A stretch of 12,995 nucleotides of DNA. Source: Sediminicultor sp035648055 (GTDB lineage: Bacteria; Atribacterota; Phoenicimicrobiia; Phoenicimicrobiales; Phoenicimicrobiaceae). Shown one piece after another: positions 7,462-12,995 of this stretch. The stretch spans positions 1 to 12,995 of the forward strand of contig DASRMF010000033.1 in NCBI GenBank assembly GCA_035648055.1. Direction: 5' to 3'. Made by a program: the position numbers and the translations under genes. Under the pieces are notes generated by a model that had not been told where the DNA came from, did no database searches, and saw nothing but the letters and a program-made list of their open reading frames with translations. Each line of letters opens with the position of its first letter. Position 1 is the first letter of the stretch.

Positions 7462-8658
7462 ATGAAAATATTAATTATCAATCACTTCCCCCTGGAGGGT
7501 TCAGGGAGCGGAGTTTACACTAAAAATATTGCCAAGGAATTAACCGAAATTGGGCATAAAGTTAAGGTTATATTTCCGGAAAATCGAAAGGTATCCCCGG
7601 AAATTTTTGAAATGAGACCGATAATGTTTAGGGGCGATGACAGCAGCAAAGATTATGAAATTGATTTTAATTTTCCCTGTTTTACCAGCCATCCCAGGAG
7701 CAATACCACTTTTTATCAATTAAATAAAAAGCAGATGAGAGACTATATTGATATAATGGTTAGGGTTACCCAAGAAGAGGCAGATAAATTTAAACCTGAT
7801 ATTATTCACGCCCAGCATCTCTGGATTACCCCTTATGCTGCCCAAAAGACCGATATTCCTTATGTAGTAACGGTGCACGGTACAGACCTGAAAGGATTTA
7901 AGCAAGACAAAAGATATCATAATTACGCCTTAAAAGGTGCTCAAAATGCTCGAAAAGTCATTACCATATCAAAACAAGTAGACAGAGAAACCAAGGAGCT
8001 CTACCATATAGAAGACGAGAAAAGAAAAATTGTCTATAACGGATATGATACCAAGCTTTTTAAAGTAAACAATGTTTCCCGAAAGGAAGCTTTAGAGAAG
8101 TTTGGTATAAATGAAATACCGGATTATATTGTTTCTTTTGCCGGGAAATTAGCGCATTTCAAAGGGGTAGACATATTATTAAAAGCTGCTAAAATATATG
8201 AAAACCAGATGAAAGAAAAAGTTATGACCTTAATTGCCGGTAATGGGGCATTATATGAAGAGTTAAAAAAACTTAAAAATTTTTTAAAGTTAAAAAGAAC
8301 TTTTTTCTTAGGGCATGTAAATCAGGAACAGCTTGTTGATCTATACAATATTGCCGATGTAAGCACTGTGCCTTCTCGAAGTGAACCCTTTGGACTGGTA
8401 GCCATTGAAGCCCTGGCCTGCGGCACCCCGGTAGTAGGCACCAATCAGGGAGGGTTACCTGATTTTATCAATGAAGATATTGGTGTCCTGGTCGATGTGG
8501 ATGATGATATTGCTCTGGCTGAAGCTATAATTAACGAGCTGGTAAGACCTGACAAAAAGATTAGAAGAGAACGGGCACATGAATATGCGGTTAATAATTT
8601 TTCCTGGGAAAATACCATTAAAGAAGTAGAAAAAATATATAAGGAAGCAATATTTTAA
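7462..8658 (+). CDS. GT-B fold glycosyltransferase, family 4 type
   Basis: A 398-residue retaining glycosyltransferase. The N-terminal half has the Gly-rich acceptor loop (PLEGSGSGVYTKNIAKEL, about 10-27), IIHAQHLW and VTVHGTDLKG. The C-terminal half has FAGKLAHFKGVDILLKA, where the Lys contacts the donor phosphate, and the E-x7-E motif (E308-PFGLVAI-E316) followed by ALACGTPVVGTNQGGLPDFI. These are hallmarks of GT4 enzymes using NDP-sugars, a group that includes sucrose and glycan synthases. The specific donor and acceptor cannot be read from sequence. The protein has no membrane segment. ATG 7462 is 3 bases after the previous stop, with its GGAAGGG site inside the upstream gene. The downstream gap of 59 bases is the largest within the glycosyltransferase set. 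Confidence 0.93.
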   Translation: MKILIINHFPLEGSGSGVYTKNIAKELTEIGHKVKVIFPENRKVSPEIFEMRPIMFRGDDSSKDYEIDFNFPCFTSHPRSNTTFYQLNKKQMRDYIDIMVRVTQEEADKFKPDIIHAQHLWITPYAAQKTDIPYVVTVHGTDLKGFKQDKRYHNYALKGAQNARKVITISKQVDRETKELYHIEDEKRKIVYNGYDTKLFKVNNVSRKEALEKFGINEIPDYIVSFAGKLAHFKGVDILLKAAKIYENQMKEKVMTLIAGNGALYEELKKLKNFLKLKRTFFLGHVNQEQLVDLYNIADVSTVPSRSEPFGLVAIEALACGTPVVGTNQGGLPDFINEDIGVLVDVDDDIALAEAIINELVRPDKKIRRERAHEYAVNNFSWENTIKEVEKIYKEAIF

Positions 8659-8717
8659 CCAAGGAAAGTATAGTTTAACAAAAATTATTTACACAAAGGT
8701 GAAGGAGAAAGAAAATT

Positions 8718-10466
8718 ATGCGAACTGTAGTAGTTATCCCCACTTATTGGGGGCGGGAAAAAGAGATTGGTTTTAAAGAAGGGGATATTGTATATGATCA
8801 TGCTACCCCCGTTGATGAAGAAGGAACCCTGGGTAGGACCCTGGAAAGTATGAAGATATTAAAAAAGAAAGATTTTAAATTAGTTATACTAATTTGTCTA
8901 ACCCATAAGGAAATAGAACACCAAGCAGAGGAAAAAGTAAGAAAGATAGTTAAAGGGGTAAAGTTGGAAGTAGAAACCTATTTATTTACCCAAATGACTT
9001 TAAAGAAGATTAAGAGATTTGGCAGAAATTCTCAATTAAAGGAGAATGTGCTTTCTTTATTAAGCTTAGAGGGTTATGCCAATGTCAGGAATATGTGTAT
9101 ATTCTCTTCCCATATACTTAATTCTGATATTACAGTTTTAATCGATGATGATGAAGTTATAGAAAATCCTGATTTTATGGACATAGCCAGGGAATTCATC
9201 GGGAAAAGAGTGTATGGAGAAACCGTATACGGGGTAGCCGGCTATTATTTAAATAAGTATGGAAATTATTATGATGATGTAAACATGGAGCCCTGGATGA
9301 CTTATTGGAATAGGTTTGGGAGTAAGTCCAAAGCCTTTGATAAGATAATCGGCTGCGGCCCCCGACTTAAACAAACTCCCTTTGCCTTTGGCGGAGCTAT
9401 GGTAATTCATAAAAATCTATATCAGACAGTGCCTTTTGACCCCAATATTCCCAGAGGGGAAGACATCGATTATCTCATCAATGCGAAAATGTTTGGTTTT
9501 GATTTCTTCCTGGACAATAAATTGAGCGTAAAACATCTTCCTCCCAAACAGAACCATCCCATCTGGAAGAGAACCAGAGAGGATATCTATAGATTTATTT
9601 ACGAAAAATCTAAAATTGATTCCCAATACGAAGTAAGTAATATGCGGATGGTAACGGCCGATGATTTCTCTCCTTACCCGGGAGAGTTTTTAAAAGATGA
9701 TCTTGAAGATAAAATCTTCAAGACTAATTTACTACTTGCCATGGAAAATCTAGCTAACAAGGAAATAGATGCTTGTAGAGAATCTATAAAAAATATATAT
9801 TTAAGCATTTATGAGGCAATACCCGAGAAAGATCCTTTTACCGCTTACAGGAAGATACAGAAGTATTGGGAGAAGTTAATAGACTTTACCCTGGAGAACA
9901 AAAAAGAGATAAGAAGAATAATAGAAGAAAAGAATCTATTTAAAGTTGAGGTAACTGTCGATAAAGAACATTATGAAAAAATTAGCCTGAAAGAGAAAAA
10001 AGAAACATTAAAGGGAATGATAGAGTTTAAAGATTTTAGCGAAGAGGAGTTGGAAAATATTGCCCGAATATCCGCGGTCAAAGCCTACAAGGAAGATGAA
10101 ATTATCTTTAAAGAAGGTGATGAGGATTCCTCTTTTTATGTAATTATCAGAGGGTGTCTGCGTATTATCAAATATAATGAAAGAAATGAAGAGATTGTAT
10201 TGGCTGATATTTGCACTGGAGGATTCCTGGGGGAGACAGCTATTGTCAATGAACAACACCGGGTAAATGCGGTAGCCAGTGAATTTGTAGAACTGCTCTT
10301 TCTGGAGCAGAAAAATCTTGAACTTCTGATTAGAGAAGACCCAAATCTGGGAAATAAATTATTACTAGTATTTTTGGAAAAATTATCTAAAAAACTGGAT
10401 AAGACCAACCGTTTATTCCAGGAAAATTATCTATTAGGCAGCTCCTCCCTTTTAGACATGGATTAA
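8718..10466 (+). CDS. GT-A-like glycosyltransferase fused to a CRP-type cyclic-nucleotide-binding domain
   Basis: A 582-residue two-part protein. Residues 1 to about 330 form a GT-A-like domain: TVVVIPTYWGR at the start, a D143-D-D-E run in LIDDDEVIE as metal/nucleotide-sugar site, FAFGGAMVIHK, and P-R-G247-E-D-I-D-Y as likely catalytic-base region, with H in SVKHLPP after it. Residues about 330-430 are helical linker. Residues about 431-560 are a cNMP-binding domain (FKDFSEEELENIA, IIFKEGDEDSSFYVIIRGCLRI), with a phosphate-binding cassette G505-E506-T-A and R515. The Ser/Thr-Ala after Arg is replaced by V-N, which may alter ligand affinity. The tail resembles the dimer helix of CRP proteins but no DNA-binding domain follows, so it probably senses a ligand to control the enzyme. 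AAGGAG precedes ATG. I have no known characterised protein to match it to. Confidence 0.85.
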   Translation: MRTVVVIPTYWGREKEIGFKEGDIVYDHATPVDEEGTLGRTLESMKILKKKDFKLVILICLTHKEIEHQAEEKVRKIVKGVKLEVETYLFTQMTLKKIKRFGRNSQLKENVLSLLSLEGYANVRNMCIFSSHILNSDITVLIDDDEVIENPDFMDIAREFIGKRVYGETVYGVAGYYLNKYGNYYDDVNMEPWMTYWNRFGSKSKAFDKIIGCGPRLKQTPFAFGGAMVIHKNLYQTVPFDPNIPRGEDIDYLINAKMFGFDFFLDNKLSVKHLPPKQNHPIWKRTREDIYRFIYEKSKIDSQYEVSNMRMVTADDFSPYPGEFLKDDLEDKIFKTNLLLAMENLANKEIDACRESIKNIYLSIYEAIPEKDPFTAYRKIQKYWEKLIDFTLENKKEIRRIIEEKNLFKVEVTVDKEHYEKISLKEKKETLKGMIEFKDFSEEELENIARISAVKAYKEDEIIFKEGDEDSSFYVIIRGCLRIIKYNERNEEIVLADICTGGFLGETAIVNEQHRVNAVASEFVELLFLEQKNLELLIREDPNLGNKLLLVFLEKLSKKLDKTNRLFQENYLLGSSSLLDMD

Positions 10467-10476
10467 TTATTCACAA

Positions 10477-10600
10477 TGTCATTGCCGCGCCCTGATTTAT
10501 CAGGGCGCGGCAATCTCTATTTTCCCCTATGTCATTTCCATGAAACCTGTCCTCGACCTGATCGGGGAATGCGAAGCCAGCTCCCAGCTGATTTCCCCCA
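10477..10600. repeat. GC-rich palindromic repeats after the glycosyltransferase cluster
   Basis: Two units begin with ATGTCATT (10477 and 10529). The first contains a perfect 15-bp inverted repeat with a TTTA loop (10481-10514). The second contains an imperfect stem TCCTCGA/TCGGGGA (10550-10568), CAGCT/AGCTG (10578-10590) and GGGGAA/TTCCCC (10564-10598). The pattern matches the general GTCATT-plus-palindrome class of dispersed bacterial repeats. It is distinctly more GC-rich than its surroundings. Confidence 0.6.
10481..10514 (+). terminator. Strong hairpin, possible terminator of the glycosyltransferase cluster
   Basis: The arms ATTGCCGCGCCCTGA and TCAGGGCGCGGCAAT pair perfectly over 15 bp. 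The stem sits 14 bases after the stop at 10466. The downstream stretch (CTCTATTTTCCCC) is only moderately T-rich, so it may act as an mRNA-stabilising or bidirectional end rather than a classic terminator. Confidence 0.5.
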
Positions 10601-10650
10601 CTTTTATCCATTTAATTATTTATTTTATTGTAATATTTATAAAGCCCATG

Positions 10651-10667
10651 TAAACTATAATAGTTTA
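10651..10667. promoter_or_regulatory. Inverted repeat upstream of the MFS gene, candidate operator
   Basis: TAAACTA and TAGTTTA are exact reverse complements around TAA, in the AT-rich 110-base stretch before the transporter start. The site is 70 bases from the ATG. It is short, and AT-rich palindromes occur by chance, so binding by a regulator is only possible. Confidence 0.3.
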
Positions 10668-10737
10668 TTGTAAAATTAAATATATAAATTTATTAATATC
10701 TATGCAGAAAATACATATTATTATTCAAGGTTAGGCT

Positions 10738-11970
10738 ATGAAAAAACATTTATCGCAACAATTTAGCAGCATTTTTTCTATCTATAGTGGATTCCCCCGG
10801 ACTATCTATATTCTTTTTATTTGCCGCTTGATTAATGCAATGGGTTATTTCGTTTTTCCGTTCCTAACTTTATTTCTAACCAGAAATCTTTCTCTTAGTG
10901 CCGATAAGGTTGGCCTTTATTTAATGTGTGTAGAAATTTGTCGAATAATTGGTGCTTTATTTGGAGGTAGATTTACCGATATCTTTGGTCGAAAAAGAAC
11001 ACTTATTAGTTTTCAATTTGCTATAGCAGTATTTTTATTTCCCTGTGCATTTTTAGGAGATTCATTAATTATTCCCAAGCTCTTAGCTATTGCTGCTTTT
11101 TTTAATGGAGCTACTCGTCCTGTTTATGATGCCATAATGGTTGATATGAGTACTCCTAAAAATCGTAAAGAAATATTTTCATTTATATATTTAGGATTAA
11201 ATCTTGGTTTTGGAATTGGTTCCCTAATAGCCGGATTTTTATATACACGATACATTAAGTTTTTGTTTTTGGGAAATGTAGTGATAATTTTGTTTGTATG
11301 TCTTTTTATTTATATCAATATTGTAGAGACTTTGCCTTATAAAGTGCAATTGAAGAATGATAACGATAAATTGGTTCAAAAACAGAGTTTGCTAAAAATT
11401 TTATTACAAAAACCGATTGTATTATACTTTTCCCTGGTTTCCATCCTTTTTTATCTCGCCCATAGCCAGTTTTTTTTCAGTTTACCCTTGCAAATTAATG
11501 ACTTGTTTGGTCAAATAGGACCCCAATATTTTGGTATGCTAATGAGTTTTAACTGTTTTATTGTAGTCTTTATGACCATGCCTGTCACTCTTGTGAGTCG
11601 CCAAAATCGGCCCATTCTCAATGTAACTTTTTCAGGAATCTTTTTTGCAATTGGATTCGGTATGCTTTATTGGATTTATCAGTTTAATTGGATATTGGTT
11701 TCTACATTTATCTGGACCATTGGAGAAATTTTGATTCGTACTAATGCCGGAGTCTACATTGCCAATCATAGCCCTGCAACTCACCGGGGACGTTTTAATT
11801 CTTTGGTCACCATTAGCGAAAGTATCAGCCGAATTATCGGACCACCTATGTTAGGATTAGTAATTACTATTTTAGGTATTCGTCAAGTATGGGTATTTAT
11901 ATTTTTTATTTCTATTATTGCCACCGTATTGATGTATCTGATTTATCTTGCCGAACGAGGTGGCAAATAA
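10738..11970 (+). CDS. Major facilitator superfamily transporter
   Basis: A 410-residue polytopic membrane protein with about 12 predicted helices. The cytoplasmic loop between helices 2 and 3 carries motif A, G76-G-R-F-T-D81-I-F-G84-R-K-R, which marks MFS drug/proton antiporters and related exporters. A charged central loop (about 203-220) divides the two six-helix halves, and IANHSPATHRGRFNSL lies in the second half. The transported compound is not evident; drug or small-metabolite efflux is the common role of such proteins. The start is ATG 10738 with a weak AAGGTTAGG site. Codon use does not look different from the rest of the window. It is transcribed alone, between the palindromic repeats and the hairpin at 12087-12126. 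Confidence 0.93.
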   Translation: MKKHLSQQFSSIFSIYSGFPRTIYILFICRLINAMGYFVFPFLTLFLTRNLSLSADKVGLYLMCVEICRIIGALFGGRFTDIFGRKRTLISFQFAIAVFLFPCAFLGDSLIIPKLLAIAAFFNGATRPVYDAIMVDMSTPKNRKEIFSFIYLGLNLGFGIGSLIAGFLYTRYIKFLFLGNVVIILFVCLFIYINIVETLPYKVQLKNDNDKLVQKQSLLKILLQKPIVLYFSLVSILFYLAHSQFFFSLPLQINDLFGQIGPQYFGMLMSFNCFIVVFMTMPVTLVSRQNRPILNVTFSGIFFAIGFGMLYWIYQFNWILVSTFIWTIGEILIRTNAGVYIANHSPATHRGRFNSLVTISESISRIIGPPMLGLVITILGIRQVWVFIFFISIIATVLMYLIYLAERGGK

Positions 11971-11989
11971 TAAAGAGAAGAATAATCTC

Positions 11990-12017
11990 ACACCTTGCAC
12001 CTTACATCCTACAGCTT
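11990..12017. repeat. Four degenerate 7-base tandem units
   Basis: ACACCTT, GCACCTT, ACATCCT and ACAGCTT follow one another without gaps, 19 bases after the MFS stop. They resemble decayed heptamer tandem repeats. The copies differ by one to three bases. Confidence 0.4.
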
Positions 12018-12043
12018 TCCTCTTTAATCCAAAAAATTTCCCC

Positions 12044-12080
12044 TAAAAAGAAGGATTTCCGAAACTTTTGTCGAATATAA
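12044..12080 (+). repeat. Dispersed intergenic motif, copy D
   Basis: TAAAAAGAAGGATTTCC, then CTTTTGTCGAATATA, repeats the order and spacing of the copy at 3022-3054 (AAAAAGAGGATTTTTG, then TTTTGTAGAATA). Confidence 0.45.
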
Positions 12081-12086
12081 AAAAAG

Positions 12087-12126
12087 AGACAACGTAGGAC
12101 AGGCGTCTCGCCTGTCTATTTTGTCT
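12087..12126 (+). terminator. Two-tier hairpin between the MFS and Fic genes
   Basis: An inner stem GACAGGCG/CGCCTGTC (12098-12105, 12109-12116) with a TCT loop is bracketed by an outer stem AGACAA/TTGTCT (12087-12092, 12121-12126). A TATTTTGTC stretch follows the inner stem. It could terminate the MFS transcript, or belong to the dispersed GC-rich palindromes. Confidence 0.45.
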
Positions 12127-12171
12127 AAATTTCAAGAACCCACCTCGGATATTTATAAAAAGGAATAAAAA

Positions 12172-12995
12172 ATGTTTAAACCAAAATTCAAATATACCAA
12201 TAAAATAGTCAAACTACTCACCAAAATCTCTGCCGCAAAAGAAACAATTCTTAATTCACCTTTAATCCCAAAATGGAATGTCGCTTTAAAACAGGAAGCG
12301 ATAATCCATAGTGCTCATTCATCTACTAGCATTGAGGGGAATAGATTATCCCTGGAACAAGTAAGCGAATTAGCCCGGGGAAGAGAAATAACCGCTACTC
12401 GAAGAGATAAGCAAGAAGTTTTGAATTATTTAGATGTACTAAAAAATATTAAAAATCTGATAAAAGAAAATTTTATAACTGAAAAAGATATTTTAAATAT
12501 CCATCGTATGGTAACTAAAAATACTTTGAATAATCTCGCTGACTCCGGAGTCTATCGCAACCGCTATGTAGTAGTGGGAAACAGAGTTACCGGAGAGGTT
12601 TTTTTTAGACCTCCTCAAAATCTGGAAGTGCCGGGATTGGTAAAAGATTTACTTATATGGATAAATTCAAAAGAATCGAAAGAACTTGATCCGGTCATCG
12701 AATCAGGAATCGTTCATTATGAATTTGTCAGAATCCACCCCTTTGTTGATGGCAATGGTAGAACAGCGAGAGTCCTGGCTGCTTTAATTATCTATTTACG
12801 CGGCTTTGATACCAATCAATTCTTTTGCCTTGATGATTACTATGATTCTGATAGATCAGCATACTATAAAGCATTACAAAGCGTTAAACCGGATATCTTA
12901 GATTTAACCAATTGGTTGGAATATTTTACCGAAGGAGTAAATATAAGTACTGAAGCAGTTAAAGAAAGAATAGTAAGACTCAGTAGCAAAAGACT
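12172..12995 (+). CDS. Fic domain protein (AMP-transferase-like), C-terminus cut by window edge
   Basis: From ATG 12172 (AAAAGGAAT upstream) 274 codons stay open to the edge. The core Fic motif is complete: H189-P-F-V-D-G-N-G-R-T-A-R200, with the catalytic His and the phosphate-binding loop. Near the N-terminus S50-S-T-S-I-E55-G-N is the inhibitory helix motif (S/TxxxE), placing it in the class with a built-in inhibitory segment. A flap-like segment (YVVVGNRVTGEVFF, about 127-140) lies between. Fic enzymes usually transfer AMP or another phosphate-containing group from a nucleotide to a hydroxyl side chain of a target protein. The C-terminal part after about residue 260 probably leads into a winged-helix domain as in many long Fic proteins, but it is not visible. 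The target is unknown; no antitoxin gene is seen upstream. Confidence 0.93.
   Translation, partial: MFKPKFKYTNKIVKLLTKISAAKETILNSPLIPKWNVALKQEAIIHSAHSSTSIEGNRLSLEQVSELARGREITATRRDKQEVLNYLDVLKNIKNLIKENFITEKDILNIHRMVTKNTLNNLADSGVYRNRYVVVGNRVTGEVFFRPPQNLEVPGLVKDLLIWINSKESKELDPVIESGIVHYEFVRIHPFVDGNGRTARVLAALIIYLRGFDTNQFFCLDDYYDSDRSAYYKALQSVKPDILDLTNWLEYFTEGVNISTEAVKERIVRLSSKR

Noticed and set aside
8659..8717. Possible internal promoter before the fusion gene
   Set aside because: TTTACA occurs but no -10 box sits at a suitable distance.
10136..10408. 90-codon frame on the minus strand
   Set aside because: Antisense to the cyclic-nucleotide domain, whose conserved motifs prove the plus-strand reading.
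10476..10673. 65-codon plus-strand frame after the glycosyltransferase
   Set aside because: It runs through the GC-rich palindromic repeats; no ribosome site and no protein-like pattern.

Overview
This is an AT-rich window with many small anaerobe-like genes. Nothing in it is a firm taxonomic marker. Low GC, strong AGGAGG-type ribosome sites and the gene mix suggest a low-GC anaerobic bacterium, Firmicutes-like or from a candidate phylum such as Atribacterota; this is a tentative inference.

Layout. Positions 1-2281 hold a leftward operon: an ArsP/DUF318-type permease, a 79-residue glutaredoxin-like disulfide protein, and a cation diffusion facilitator cut by the left edge. A sigma70-like promoter and a perfect 11-2-11 inverted repeat lie just before the permease and look like an ArsR/SmtB-type metal-responsive control site. 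Directly after the small redox gene, in another frame, is a Cys-rich tail (GCSCCSC then stop), as if the gene had a longer C-terminus before a one-base slip in an A6 run. Rightward from 2501 come a DUF3795-type Cys-rich protein and an exported alpha/beta hydrolase with a complete Ser-Asp-His triad.

The centre (4832-10466) is a compact rightward cluster: an aspartate/glutamate racemase homologue with one catalytic Cys replaced by Asp, an unrecognised two-helix membrane protein, a GT-A glycosyltransferase, a GT4-type GT-B glycosyltransferase, and a second GT-A-like glycosyltransferase fused to a CRP-like cyclic-nucleotide-binding domain. The fusion is the most unusual item. It suggests a glycan or glycoside pathway with one enzyme tuned by a nucleotide second messenger. 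The product is unknown.

The right end holds GC-rich palindromic repeats (10477-10600), an MFS transporter (10738-11970), a repeat-rich intergenic stretch with a long hairpin, and a Fic-domain protein cut by the right edge. A degenerate intergenic motif (AAAAAG, then GGATTT, then TTTTGTMGAATA) recurs about four times between genes and looks like a dispersed repeat family.
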